Of a stretch of DNA of 64,000 nucleotides, positions 46,589 to 58,406 are shown piece after piece. The DNA comes from Streptomyces sp. MNU76 (GTDB lineage Bacteria; Actinomycetota; Actinomycetes; Streptomycetales; Streptomycetaceae), in contig NZ_JAJKLK010000014.1 in NCBI RefSeq assembly GCF_020982545.1, forward strand, positions 1-64,000. Reading direction: 5' to 3'. Position numbers and translations under genes: made by a program. Each line of letters starts with the position of its first letter. The stretch's first letter is position 1. The notes beneath the pieces are model-generated. The model did not search any database and had not been told where the DNA came from. It was given only the letters and a program-made list of their open reading frames with translations.

Positions 46589-47112
46589 GCGCGCCGACGG
46601 CGACGGCGCCGGTGAACGCGGAGCAGACCGGACGCAGGGTCGAGGAGGTGCTCGACCGCCTCGCCGAGAGCGGCGACCCGGCCGTCACCGCGGCCGCCGA
46701 GGAACTCGTCCGCTCCCTCATGGACTTCTACGGGGCCGGCCTGGCCCGCATCCTCCATCTGCTGTCCTCCGCGCCGGGCGACCCGTCGGTACGGCTGCTA
46801 GGCGACGAACTCGTCGCGAGCCTCCTGGTCCTGCACGACCTGCACCCCGAGGACCGCGACACCCGTATCGCCCGCGCCCTCGACACCGTCCGTGAGCACA
46901 CCCTGGACGTCATGGACCTCGACGAGCCGACCGGCACGCTCCGGGTGCGCGCCCGGGCGTCCGGCGGCTGCGGCTCCGCCGCCGACGCCCGGCAGGCGGC
47001 GGAGACGGCACTCGCCTGCTTCGCGCCCGAGGTCAGGGCCGTCCACGTGGAGACCGCCCCGGTGGAACCCCCGCTCCTGCAGATCGGCTCGGCACCGACG
47101 GGGGCCCGATGA
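46585..47112 (+). CDS. NifU-like hydrogenase accessory protein
   Basis: A 175-residue protein. ATG 46585 overlaps the large-subunit stop (ATGA). The C-terminal 75 residues (DEPTGTLRVRARASGGCGSA through EVRAVHVE) follow the NifU C-terminal fold, which normally holds a CxxC for an Fe-S cluster; here only one Cys remains (SGGCGSAAD). The N-terminal half is helical. It may still serve as scaffold or carrier for the cluster of the small subunit, perhaps as a dimer using one Cys each. Confidence 0.7.
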   Translation: MSAPTATAPVNAEQTGRRVEEVLDRLAESGDPAVTAAAEELVRSLMDFYGAGLARILHLLSSAPGDPSVRLLGDELVASLLVLHDLHPEDRDTRIARALDTVREHTLDVMDLDEPTGTLRVRARASGGCGSAADARQAAETALACFAPEVRAVHVETAPVEPPLLQIGSAPTGAR

Positions 47113-47765
47113 CCGCGACGACCGCGCCCACGCCGAACGCCGGTCCCGGTGCGGGCCTGCGGCGGTTCGTCACCGAGCGTCCACCGCGCCAGGAGCGGTG
47201 CGAACTGTGCGCGGTGGTGGTGCCCGAGGACCACCGCCACCTGGTCGACACCGAAAAGCGCGCCCTTGTCTGCGCCTGCGGCGCCTGCGCCCTGCTGATG
47301 GAACAACCGGGCGCCGCCGCGGGCCGCTTCCGCGCCGTCCCCGCCCGCTACCTCACCGACCCCGCACATCAGTTGGACGACACGGCCTGGGAGGCGTTGC
47401 AGATCCCGGTCGGCGTCGCCTTCCTCTTCCGCAACGCGGCGCTGGACCGGCTGGTCGCCCTCTACCCGAGCCCGGCCGGAGCCACCGAGAGCGAACTGGA
47501 ACCGGCGACCTGGGAGGCGGTCCTCGGCGGCAGCCGCCTCGCCGGACTCCTCGAACCCGACGTGGAGGCACTGCTGCTGCACCGCACCGACGGCCGCGGC
47601 GAGTGCCACCTCGTCCCGATCGACATCTGTTACGAACTCGTCGGCCGCATGCGCCTGCTGTGGCAGGGCTTCGACGGCGGAGCCGAGGCCCGCGCCACCC
47701 TGGACACCTTCTTCGCGGACGTCGCACGACGCGCCCGGCCCGTGGACGAGGCGGTGCGCCCATGA
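47109..47765 (+). CDS. Hydrogenase-locus protein with Cys knuckles (DUF5947-like)
   Basis: A 218-residue protein. ATG 47109 overlaps the preceding stop. The N-terminal part has ERCELCAVVVPEDHRHLVD and LVCACGACALLM, i.e. two CxxC sites fit for Zn2+ or Fe-S. The rest, with VPARYLTDPAHQLDDTAWEA and GVAFLFRNAALDRLVALYPS, is shared by proteins found beside group 1h hydrogenases that I recall as DUF5947. A role in assembly or as an electron partner is possible. Confidence 0.65.
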   Translation: MTATTAPTPNAGPGAGLRRFVTERPPRQERCELCAVVVPEDHRHLVDTEKRALVCACGACALLMEQPGAAAGRFRAVPARYLTDPAHQLDDTAWEALQIPVGVAFLFRNAALDRLVALYPSPAGATESELEPATWEAVLGGSRLAGLLEPDVEALLLHRTDGRGECHLVPIDICYELVGRMRLLWQGFDGGAEARATLDTFFADVARRARPVDEAVRP

Positions 47766-48454
47766 CGGAGTTCTCCTTCGCCTGCACCGGCGTCCGCGCC
47801 GACCGGTACGCCGCCGGACCCACGCTCGTCTTCCGGCTGCGCGTCACCGCCGCCGACAACGCCCACGTGCACGCCGTCGCACTGCGCTGCCAGATCCGCA
47901 TCGAACCGGCCCACCGGACGTACGAGCCGGCCGAGGCCGACGGGCTGACCGACCTCTTCGGCGAGCGCTCACGCTGGGGCAGCTCCCTCCAACCGGTGCA
48001 GTTCGCCCAGGTCGCGCTCATGGTGCCCAGCTTCACCGGGGAGACCGACGTCGACCTCGTCGTGCCCTGCACCTACGACATGGACATCGCCGCCAGCCGC
48101 TATCTCACCGCCCTCACCGACGGCGAGGTCCCGCTGCTGATGCTGTTCTCCGGCACGGCGTTCACCGGCACCGGCGGCTTCCGGGTCGAACCCGTCCCGT
48201 GGGACCGCGAGGCCGCCTTCCGCATGCCGGTCGCCACCTGGCGGGAGATGGTCGAACAGCACTTCCCCGGCTGCGGCTGGATCCGGCTGCCCCGCGACAC
48301 CATGGACGCCCTCCTCGCCTACCGCTCCCGGCACGCGCTGTCCTCCTGGGAGGCGACCCTCACGTCCCTGCTCGACGACAGCCGCGCCGCCGACGCGCCC
48401 GCGAGGGACCCGCTGCGCGCCCTCACCGGCACCACCGGAAGGAGCGACACATGA
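47762..48454 (+). CDS. Hydrogenase-locus protein (DUF6084-like)
   Basis: A 230-residue soluble protein. ATG 47762 overlaps the preceding stop. It is rich in beta strand patterns (FSFACTGVRADRYAAGPTLV, LVVPCTYDMDIAASRYLTAL, LMLFSGTAFTGTGGF). I recall this as DUF6084, a companion of actinobacterial hydrogenases. No catalytic motif is evident; a structural or assembly role is likely. Confidence 0.65.
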   Translation: MTEFSFACTGVRADRYAAGPTLVFRLRVTAADNAHVHAVALRCQIRIEPAHRTYEPAEADGLTDLFGERSRWGSSLQPVQFAQVALMVPSFTGETDVDLVVPCTYDMDIAASRYLTALTDGEVPLLMLFSGTAFTGTGGFRVEPVPWDREAAFRMPVATWREMVEQHFPGCGWIRLPRDTMDALLAYRSRHALSSWEATLTSLLDDSRAADAPARDPLRALTGTTGRSDT

Positions 48455-49923
48455 CCCTCACCGCGTTCGCCGCCGAGACCGAGGAACGGTTCGCCCTCGC
48501 CCGGCAGGTGGCCGACGCCGTCCTCTTCGAGGGCTACGTGCTCTACCCCTACCGTGCCTCGGCGGCCAAGAACCGGCTGCGCTGGCAGTTCGGGGTGCTC
48601 GTGCCGCCCGCCTGGGGCGCCGAGTGCGACGAACACGACTTCCAGCACACCGAATGCCTGATGGAGCCGAAGGCGGGCGCGACCCTCTCGGTGGAGGTGC
48701 GCTTCCTGCACGCCCGGCGGCGCACGGTGCAGCGGGCACGCCCGGACGGCGGCTTCGACACAGTCCCCGAACTCGACCTCGACGACCGGGTGCTGGTGCC
48801 CTGGGACGAGGGCGTCGAGGAACGCGTCGAGGTGATCGCGCCGGTGGACGCGCTCCTCGGCGACGGCGTCACCCACCCCTTCCACCTCCCGGCACGGGAG
48901 GACACCGCACCGGTCCTGGACGCGGCCGGCCGCACCGTCGGCCGACTCCTCCGGCGCCGCGAGGAGATCCACGGGACGGTACGGCTGTCCGCCCGCGAAC
49001 TCGACGGCCCCTACCGGGTGTTGCGCCTGACTGCCGTCGTCGAGAACACCAGCGGCTGGACCCCGCCCGAGGGACACGGCGCGGACCGGGACGCCGCGCT
49101 GCCGCACTCCCTGGTGGCCACCCACCTGCTCATGGCTCTCAGCGCCGGATCGTTCCTGTCGATGACCGATCCCCCCGAGTGGGCCAAGGACGCGGTCGCC
49201 ACCTGCCGCAACCTGCACACCTGGCCCGTGCTCGCCGGGGAACCCGGCCGCGCCGACCTCGTGCTGTCCTCACCGATCATCCTGGACGACCACCCGGCCA
49301 TCGCCCCGGAGAGCCCCGGCGCGCTCTACGACGCCACCGAGATCGACGAGATCCTCGCACTGCGCACCGCCGCCCTCACCGACGAGGAGAAGCGGGAGGC
49401 CCGGGGCACCGACGAACGCGCCGCCGCCGTCATCGAGTTGGCCGACTCGATGCCACCCGAGGTCCTGGAACGGCTGCACGGTGCGGTACGGAGCCTGCGC
49501 GAGGTCACCGGCCCGGACCCCGCCGCCCCGGGCCCCGGCTCGACGGCCCTCGGCCCCGGTTTCGGCGCCGGTGGCGACGGCTTCCCCGACGAGCACGGGG
49601 TGCCGCGGCCGGACACGCCCTGGTGGGACCCCGCGAGCGACGCGGGCTTCGACCCGACGCGGGACCGCGTGGTCGTCGACGGCCGGTCGCTGGGCAAGGG
49701 CAGCCGTGTCGAACTACGCCCGGGGCTGCGCCGCACCGACGCCCAGGACATCTTCCTGCGTGGCCGTACCGCCGAGGTCGAGGCGGTGCTCCACGACGTC
49801 GACGGCGGGGTGCACCTCGCGGTGACGGTCGAGGGCGACCCGGGCGCCGACATCCGGCGCGAGCAGGGACGGTACCTGTACTTCCAGCCCGACGAGGTCA
49901 CCCCGCTGGAGGACGACGCATGA
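48451..49923 (+). CDS. Hydrogenase-locus protein of unknown function, 490 residues
   Basis: ATG 48451 overlaps the preceding stop and has GGAAGGAG upstream. The N-terminal two thirds look like an alpha/beta domain (VLFEGYVLYPYRASAAKNRL, ATHLLMALSAGSFLSMTDPP); residues from about 355 form a Pro/Gly-rich linker, and the last about 90 residues are a small beta domain with LGKGSRVELRPGLRRTDAQD. Cys/His occur in CDEHDFQHTEC. Not recognised beyond its constant place in this kind of locus. It is followed by the protease with ATGA overlap. Confidence 0.65.
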   Translation: MTLTAFAAETEERFALARQVADAVLFEGYVLYPYRASAAKNRLRWQFGVLVPPAWGAECDEHDFQHTECLMEPKAGATLSVEVRFLHARRRTVQRARPDGGFDTVPELDLDDRVLVPWDEGVEERVEVIAPVDALLGDGVTHPFHLPAREDTAPVLDAAGRTVGRLLRRREEIHGTVRLSARELDGPYRVLRLTAVVENTSGWTPPEGHGADRDAALPHSLVATHLLMALSAGSFLSMTDPPEWAKDAVATCRNLHTWPVLAGEPGRADLVLSSPIILDDHPAIAPESPGALYDATEIDEILALRTAALTDEEKREARGTDERAAAVIELADSMPPEVLERLHGAVRSLREVTGPDPAAPGPGSTALGPGFGAGGDGFPDEHGVPRPDTPWWDPASDAGFDPTRDRVVVDGRSLGKGSRVELRPGLRRTDAQDIFLRGRTAEVEAVLHDVDGGVHLAVTVEGDPGADIRREQGRYLYFQPDEVTPLEDDA

Positions 49924-50465
49924 GTCCCTCCCCAGCGCCGGGGCCCAGGACCCTGGTCGCCGGTATCGGCAACATCTTCCTCGGCGACGACGGCTTCGGC
50001 GTGGAGACCGCCCGCCGCCTCGCCGAGCGTGACCTGCCCGGGCACACCGAGGTCGTGGACATCGGTGTACGGGGGGTGCACCTCGCCTACCAGCTCCTGG
50101 ACGGTTACGACACCCTCGTCCTCGTCGACGCCACGGCACGCGGCGAGACCCCCGGCACGCTGTACGTCATCGAGCACGACGACACGGCGCCGGACCCGTC
50201 GCCGGGCACCCCCGCCCTCGACGGCCACCGGATGACCCCCGACACCGTCCTGGCGCTGCTGCGCACCCTCTGCGCCGGGACCGGCGGCGAGCCACCGCGC
50301 AGGGTCCTGGTCGTCGGATGCGAACCGGCCTCGGTGGACGAGCGCATCGGACTGAGCACACCGGTGTCCGCCGCCGTGCCGGAGGCCGTCCGGCTGATCG
50401 AAGAGCTGCTGCGGAACGGCGAGCCGTCCGTGGCGCGGGCCTCAACCGCTGAGGCTCCGACATGA
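49920..50465 (+). CDS. Hydrogenase maturation protease
   Basis: A 181-residue HyaD/HupD-type endopeptidase that trims the large-subunit tail after nickel insertion. ATG 49920 overlaps the previous stop. Motifs: VAGIGNIFLGDDGFGVETAR with the Ni-sensing Glu/Asp, VVDIGVRGVHLAYQLLDGYD and LVLVDATARGETPG; the usual His is not obvious in the middle third (DGHRMTPDTVLALL may supply it). The substrate is presumably the group 1h large subunit. Confidence 0.9.
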   Translation: MSPSPAPGPRTLVAGIGNIFLGDDGFGVETARRLAERDLPGHTEVVDIGVRGVHLAYQLLDGYDTLVLVDATARGETPGTLYVIEHDDTAPDPSPGTPALDGHRMTPDTVLALLRTLCAGTGGEPPRRVLVVGCEPASVDERIGLSTPVSAAVPEAVRLIEELLRNGEPSVARASTAEAPT

Positions 50466-50475
50466 GGAGAGACGT

Positions 50476-50580
50476 ATGAAGAAGATCGTCATCGGAGGAG
50501 CGGCGATGGCCGCCCTGGTCGCCGTCGCCGCCGAGGTCCTGCCGGACCTCAGGCGCTACCTGCGCATCCGACGGATGTGA
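50476..50580 (+). CDS. 34-residue membrane-associated peptide (DUF6893-like)
   Basis: ATG 50476 follows GAGGAGAGACGT. The product starts MKKIVIGGAAMAALVAVAAE and ends RRYLRIRRM: one short hydrophobic helix and a basic tail. I recall this as the DUF6893 small protein often seen beside hydrogenase genes. It may be a small subunit or membrane anchor for the soluble hydrogenase. Too short for most gene finders but with a very good start site. Confidence 0.7.
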   Translation: MKKIVIGGAAMAALVAVAAEVLPDLRRYLRIRRM

Positions 50581-50725
50581 GACACGGCCGTCGGCGAGTG
50601 AGCCCTACGGTTGCGTCGAACGGCGTACCCGCCGTGCCGTGACGGCGCGGCGGGCCGCGGGACCCGCGTGCGCACACCTGTAATGAACCCCGGCGCAAGG
50701 CAAGCGGCGGAAGGACCACAGACCC

Positions 50726-51124
50726 ATGCACGAGATGTCCGTCGCGCTGGCCGTCGTCGACCAGGTCGCGGAGGCCGCCGACCGGGCCGGAGACGTCACG
50801 GCGGTGCGTGCGGTTCGGCTCCAGGTGGGAGAACTGGCCGGTGTCGTCCCCGACTCCCTCGCCTTCTGCTTCGAACTGGCCTGTGCCGGGACCCTGTTGG
50901 ACGGTGCCGAACTGGTCACCGAGGCGGTGCCGGGGTGGGCCCGCTGCACTCCCTGCGCCCACGAGTGGGCCGTCGGCATGCCGCCCCGGCTCACCTGTCC
51001 CGCGTGCGGCGGTACGCGAACCGAGCTGCTGGCGGGCCGCGAACTGCAGATCGTCGACGTGCGCTGGGAGGACGGCGGCCCCGCGCGTCCGTCCTCCCGC
51101 GAACCGATCTCCGAGGAGAGCTGA
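50726..51124 (+). CDS. hypA: HypA, nickel insertion metallochaperone
   Basis: A 132-residue protein. ATG 50726. The Ni-binding N-terminus MHEMSVALAVVDQV (His2) and the zinc site CTPCAHEW / CPACGG are complete. HypA delivers Ni2+ with HypB to the large subunit. The C-terminal 20 residues beyond the zinc domain are Pro/Ser-rich. Four bases separate its stop from the HypB-HypF start. Confidence 0.95.
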   Translation: MHEMSVALAVVDQVAEAADRAGDVTAVRAVRLQVGELAGVVPDSLAFCFELACAGTLLDGAELVTEAVPGWARCTPCAHEWAVGMPPRLTCPACGGTRTELLAGRELQIVDVRWEDGGPARPSSREPISEES

Positions 51125-51128
51125 AACC

Positions 51129-54380
<3,252 letters not shown>

Positions 54381-54411
54381 GCGACGCGCGACCCACAGCG
54401 AGGAGAGGTTC

Positions 54412-54762
54412 ATGTGCCTGGCGGTACCCGGCAGAGTGCTGGACATCGAGGAACGGGACGGTACCCGGATGGCCTCCGTCGACTTCGGCGGAGTGGTCAA
54501 GGATGTGTGCCTGGAGTATCTGCCCGACCTGCGGGTCGGTGAGTACGCCATCGTCCACGTCGGCTTCGCCCTGCAACGGCTGGACGAGGAGTCGGCGCGG
54601 CAGACGCTCGAGCTCTTCGCCGAACTCGGCATGTTGCAGGAGGAGTTCGGCGATGCGTGGGAGATGGCAGCGGCGGAGGCGGGCGTGGAGCCGATGGGAG
54701 TGGCTCCGGTGGCAGAGACGCCGGTGGCAGAGGTGGCGGTGGAAGAGGTGCGTGATCGGTGA
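54412..54762 (+). CDS. hypC: HypC, hydrogenase maturation chaperone
   Basis: A 116-residue protein. ATG 54412 follows AGGAGAGG. The catalytic N-terminus MCLAVPGRVLDIEE with Cys2 and the beta-barrel core (VDFGGVVKDVCLEYLPDLRV, YAIVHVGFALQRLDEE) are standard. The C-terminal extension (from about 85), with repeated VAETPVAEVAVEEV, is Ala/Val/Glu-rich and longer than usual. HypC holds Fe with HypD while CO and CN ligands are added. The stop overlaps the hypD start (GTGA). Confidence 0.95.
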   Translation: MCLAVPGRVLDIEERDGTRMASVDFGGVVKDVCLEYLPDLRVGEYAIVHVGFALQRLDEESARQTLELFAELGMLQEEFGDAWEMAAAEAGVEPMGVAPVAETPVAEVAVEEVRDR

Positions 54763-55886
54763 AGTACATCGACGAGTTCCAGGACCCGGAGCTGGCGCAA
54801 CGGCTCCTCGACGACATCCGTGCCACGGTGACCAGGCCGTGGGCCCTGATGGAGGTGTGCGGAGGGCAGACGCACAGCATCATCCGGCACGGCATCGACC
54901 AACTCCTGCCCGACGACATCGAGTTGATCCACGGCCCCGGTTGTCCCGTGTGCGTGACCCCGCTGGAGGTCATCGACAAGGCGCTGGAGATCGCCTCACG
55001 GCCGGAGGTGATCTTCTGTTCCTTCGGCGACATGCTCCGGGTGCCGGGTACCGGCCGGGACCTCTTCCAGGTCCGGGGCGAGGGCGGCGACGTACGGGTG
55101 GTCTACTCGCCGCTCGACGCGCTGCGGATCGCCCAGCGGAACCCCGACCGCGAGGTGGTGTTCTTCGGTATCGGCTTCGAGACCACCGCGCCGCCCAACG
55201 CCATGACGGTCCATCAGGCCCGGAAGCTGGGCGTCAAGAACTTCAGCATGCTGGTGTCCCACGTCCGCGTACCGCCCGCCATCGAGGCGATCATGTCCTC
55301 GCCGAGCTGCCGGGTGCAGGGCTTCCTCGCGGCCGGCCACGTCTGCAGTGTGATGGGCGTGGGGGAGTACCCGGAGCTCGCGGAACGGTTCCGCGTCCCC
55401 ATCGTCGTGACGGGCTTCGAGCCGCTGGACATCCTCGAAGGCGTACGCCGGGCCGTCCGTCAGCTGGAACGTGGCGAGCACACCGTCGACAACGCCTACG
55501 CCCGCGCCGTCCGCCCGGAGGGCAACCGGGCCGCGCGGGCCATGCTGGAGGACGTCTTCGAGGTCACCGACCGGGCCTGGCGCGGCATCGGGGTGATCCC
55601 CGACAGCGGCTGGCGGCTGTCGCCGAAGTACCGCGACCACGACGCCGAGCACCGCTTCGCGGTCGGCGGGATCCGGACGGTCGAGCCCGCCGAGTGCCGC
55701 AGCGGAGAAGTCCTCCAGGGGCTGCTCAAGCCGCACGAGTGCGAAGCGTTCGGCACCCTGTGCACACCGCGTACGCCGCTGGGGGCCACGATGGTCTCCA
55801 GCGAGGGAGCCTGCGCCGCGTACTACCTCTACCGGCGGCTGGACATGCCCGCCGCCAAGGCCCGGGAGGCGAGCCCCGTTGTCTGA
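54759..55886 (+). CDS. hypD: HypD, Fe(CN)2CO assembly protein
   Basis: A 375-residue Fe-S protein. GTG 54759 overlaps the hypC stop. Conserved blocks: ALMEVCGGQTHSIIRHGID, HGPGCPVCVTP, FGIGFETTAPP, FLAAGHVCSVMG and the C-terminal cluster site VLQGLLKPHECEAFGTLCTP. It receives cyanide from HypE and attaches it to iron on HypC. Confidence 0.95.
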   Translation: MKYIDEFQDPELAQRLLDDIRATVTRPWALMEVCGGQTHSIIRHGIDQLLPDDIELIHGPGCPVCVTPLEVIDKALEIASRPEVIFCSFGDMLRVPGTGRDLFQVRGEGGDVRVVYSPLDALRIAQRNPDREVVFFGIGFETTAPPNAMTVHQARKLGVKNFSMLVSHVRVPPAIEAIMSSPSCRVQGFLAAGHVCSVMGVGEYPELAERFRVPIVVTGFEPLDILEGVRRAVRQLERGEHTVDNAYARAVRPEGNRAARAMLEDVFEVTDRAWRGIGVIPDSGWRLSPKYRDHDAEHRFAVGGIRTVEPAECRSGEVLQGLLKPHECEAFGTLCTPRTPLGATMVSSEGACAAYYLYRRLDMPAAKAREASPVV

Positions 55887-56961
55887 CACCACCGATCTCC
55901 CCGCCCCCGCCACCCTCGACATCGAGGCGTGGACATGCCCGGCCCCCGTACGCGACAGGCCCCGGGTCGTCATGGGCCACGGCGGCGGGGGAGCGCTCTC
56001 CGCCGAACTCGTGGAGCAGATCTTCGCACCGGCCTACGGCGGTGATGTGCTCTCCCAGATGGGCGACGCGGCCGTTCTCGCGCTGGGCGGGGCCCGGCTG
56101 GCGTTCTCCACCGACTCCTACGTGGTGCGGCCGCTGTTCTTCCCCGGCGGCAGCATCGGCGACCTCGCGGTGAACGGCACCGTCAACGACCTCGCGATGC
56201 GCGGCGCCCGTGCCGCCTACCTCTCCTGCGGATTCATTCTGGAGGAGGGCGTCGAACTGGACGTGGTCACCAGGGTCGCCCAGGCGCTCGGCGCGGCCGC
56301 GCGCGCCGCCGGGGTGGAGGTGGCCACCGGCGACACCAAGGTGGTGGAGGCCGGCCACGGCGACGGGGTCTTCATCAACACGGCCGGCATCGGTCTCGTC
56401 CCGGCCGGCGTCGATCTACGGCCCCAGCGGGTCGTCCCCGGCGATGTCGTGATCGTCAGCGGTGCCATCGGGGTCCACGGGGTGGCGATCATGAGCGTGC
56501 GGGAAGGGCTGGAGTTCGGCGTCGAGATCGAGAGCGACTGCGCGGCCCTCGGCGGTCTGGTCGACGCGATGCTCGCCGTCACCCCGGATCTGCACGTCCT
56601 GCGCGATCCCACCCGAGGCGGCCTGGCGGCGGCCCTCAACGAGATCGCGGCGGCCTCCGGCACGGGGGTCGTCATCCGGGAACGCGACGTCCCGGTGCCG
56701 TCGGCCGCGGCCAACGCCTGTGCCATTCTCGGCCTGGACCCCTTCTACATCGCCAATGAGGGCAAGCTCGTGGCCTTCGTCCCGCGCGAGCACGCCGACG
56801 CGGTACTGGAGGCGATGCGCGCCCACCCCCTGGGCGCCGACTCCGTGATCATCGGCGAGGCCGTCGAGGACCATCCCGGCATGGTCGTCGCCAGGACCGG
56901 CCTCGGCGGCACCCGGGTGGTCGACCTGCCGATCGGCGAACAACTGCCGAGGATCTGCTGA
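55879..56961 (+). CDS. hypE: HypE, carbamoyl dehydratase
   Basis: A 360-residue PurM-like enzyme. TTG 55879 is the likely start: GGGAGG is nine bases upstream and the frame overlaps the hypD stop. Motifs: VMGHGGGGALSAELVEQIF, AFSTDSYVVRPLFFPGG, VNGTVNDLAMRGA, VATGDTKVV. The C-terminus ends in PRIC; that last Cys carries the carbamoyl group, which HypE dehydrates with ATP to thiocyanate. It is the last gene of the locus and a strong hairpin follows. Confidence 0.95.
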   Translation: MSDTTDLPAPATLDIEAWTCPAPVRDRPRVVMGHGGGGALSAELVEQIFAPAYGGDVLSQMGDAAVLALGGARLAFSTDSYVVRPLFFPGGSIGDLAVNGTVNDLAMRGARAAYLSCGFILEEGVELDVVTRVAQALGAAARAAGVEVATGDTKVVEAGHGDGVFINTAGIGLVPAGVDLRPQRVVPGDVVIVSGAIGVHGVAIMSVREGLEFGVEIESDCAALGGLVDAMLAVTPDLHVLRDPTRGGLAAALNEIAAASGTGVVIRERDVPVPSAAANACAILGLDPFYIANEGKLVAFVPREHADAVLEAMRAHPLGADSVIIGEAVEDHPGMVVARTGLGGTRVVDLPIGEQLPRIC

Positions 56962-56966
56962 CGCAG

Positions 56967-56985
56967 GCCCGCGGTCCCCGCGGGC
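56967..56985 (+). terminator. Hairpin terminator of the hydrogenase locus
   Basis: GCCCGCGG (56967-56974) and CCGCGGGC (56978-56985) form a perfect 8-bp stem with a 3-nt loop, five bases after the hypE stop. Confidence 0.75.
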
Positions 56986-57025
56986 TCCGCTCGACACCCC
57001 CCACCCCCTGCGGCGGCGGCGCGGT

Positions 57026-57391
57026 CTACGGGTCCTGCGGGTCCACGCCGGTCTTCGCGGCGGCGTCCTTGGTGCCGCTGGGACGCTGGGAGCGGCCCTT
57101 GCGGCCGGTGTCGCGGCGGCCCTCCTCGTCGGCGTCGCCGTACTCCTCGCCACGCGCCCCGTGACTCCTCGCCGTGTCACCCGGGACGGATTTCGTCTCC
57201 GCGGCGGACTTCTTCCGTCCTCGGCCCGCCGCTTCCGCGTGCTCGGCCGTACGGAAGGAGCGCGGGGCGCTCGGGTTGTCCTGCTGACGGGTCTCGTCCA
57301 CATCGGGCGACCAGCCGTGCTGCTCGGTGCCCCGGTGACGGCTCGGGCCCTTGCCGTGCGGCGGTTCGGACGAACGTGGTTTCTTCGACAT
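57026..57391 (-). CDS. Hydrophilic small protein of unknown function
   Basis: A 121-residue protein, start ATG 57391 (an in-frame ATG at 57433 is possible). It is highly charged and almost without hydrophobic residues (SSEPPHGKGPSRHRGTEQHG, GRGRKKSAAETKSVPGDTA, GRKGRSQRPSGTKDAAAKTG), so it should be disordered. Codon use is normal for the genome. Composition suggests a nucleic-acid or envelope-associated stress protein but nothing proves it. Confidence 0.5.
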   Translation of the reverse strand: MSKKPRSSEPPHGKGPSRHRGTEQHGWSPDVDETRQQDNPSAPRSFRTAEHAEAAGRGRKKSAAETKSVPGDTARSHGARGEEYGDADEEGRRDTGRKGRSQRPSGTKDAAAKTGVDPQDP

Positions 57392-57504
57392 GGTCCGACC
57401 TGTCTGTTCGTGGGCGACGGGGGCGGCGCTCATGCGTCACCGCGATGTATCGATTGTCCCTCCTTGTCGTGGTTGGAGCACATCGAGCCCCGTGACGGCT
57501 GGGG

Positions 57505-58219
57505 TCAGGGGGTGAAGACCTCGTCGAGGCGGTCGATGGCACCGTCGTCGCCGAGGTGGTACGTGAAGACGAGGCCCGAGTTCGGGTGGGCCTCCAGCCA
57601 GTCCGGGTACTCCTGGACGCCGATGGGCTGGTTCGTGGTGCTTTCCATGATGGGCGTGGTCACGGTGATGTTCGCGGCCTGGTCCATCGGGATGTACGTC
57701 TCCTTGCCGACCGTCTCGAAGGGGGCGCCGTCCGAGTGCGGGGTGCCGCGTCCCCAGTTGCCGTGCTTGACGATCAGGCCGAGGGACCCGCCTTCGGGCG
57801 TGTAGCGGTAGACCGCGATCTCGTCGGGTGAGATGGGCATCTTGTGATCGCAGTCGTCCCCGGCGTCGCCCTCGCTGCCGTCCGCGCCACCCGAGTCCGT
57901 GGAGCCAGTCGTCTCGGAATCGGACTGCTCGGAGGAGGCGTCGGAGGCGGCTCCGGACTTCTCGGCGTCGTCGTCCGCGCCGGCGGACGCCTTCGCATCG
58001 GGCGTCCCGGCGGTGCCGCCGCTCTTCCCACCGTCCTCGCCGTCCTCGGCGTGCGAGCCGCTCGTCGCCGTCGCGCTCGCGTTCGCATCCCCGTCGGCGG
58101 CCTCCGTGCCGCCGTCACCGGAACAGCCGGAGCCCCAGCGCTCCGGCGAGGCAGATGCCCAGCACGACCGACCGGGCGGCGCCGGGTCTGCGGCGGGTCC
58201 TCCTCGGCGTCACGTTCAC
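57505..58219 (-). pseudogene. Lipoprotein gene with frameshift after the signal peptide
   Basis: Two frames fit together as one lipoprotein. GTG 58219, eight bases after GGAGGGGG, starts TPRRTRRRPGAARSVV and LGICLAGALGL, a basic start plus hydrophobic core. At the G4 run on the coding strand (58133-58136) the frame must lose one base to continue ALGSGCSGDGG with a lipobox-like Cys, then an Asp/Ala/Ser-rich acidic stalk and a folded domain (DEIAVYRYTPEGGSLGLIVK, GVQEYPDWLEAHPNSGLVFT) to the end at 57505. As written, the signal frame stops at 58115 and the mature part has no signal. Either a real one-base insertion or a sequence error. The domain is not recognised. Confidence 0.6.
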
Positions 58220-58360
58220 GGTTCGTCCCCCTCCTGCTTGTTCGCGATCCCCGTGAGCCCCGTCGGCTCGGGAGAAAGGGACGATTTTCGGCCGTTGGCA
58301 GGTGCGCGTCCAGGCCGAATTCTGCACGTCGGCTTGCACGGTGCCACCGGCGGGGCGTCG

Positions 58361-58396
58361 CGGGGCCGGGCCGTGGCGCTGTGCGGTCCGGCCCCG
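58361..58396 (-). terminator. Hairpin terminator of the RTX-like gene
   Basis: CGGGGCCGG (58361-58369) pairs perfectly with CCGGCCCCG (58388-58396) across an 18-nt loop, just past the stop at 58407 on the minus strand. Confidence 0.65.
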
Positions 58397-58406
58397 CCGT
58401 GTCACC

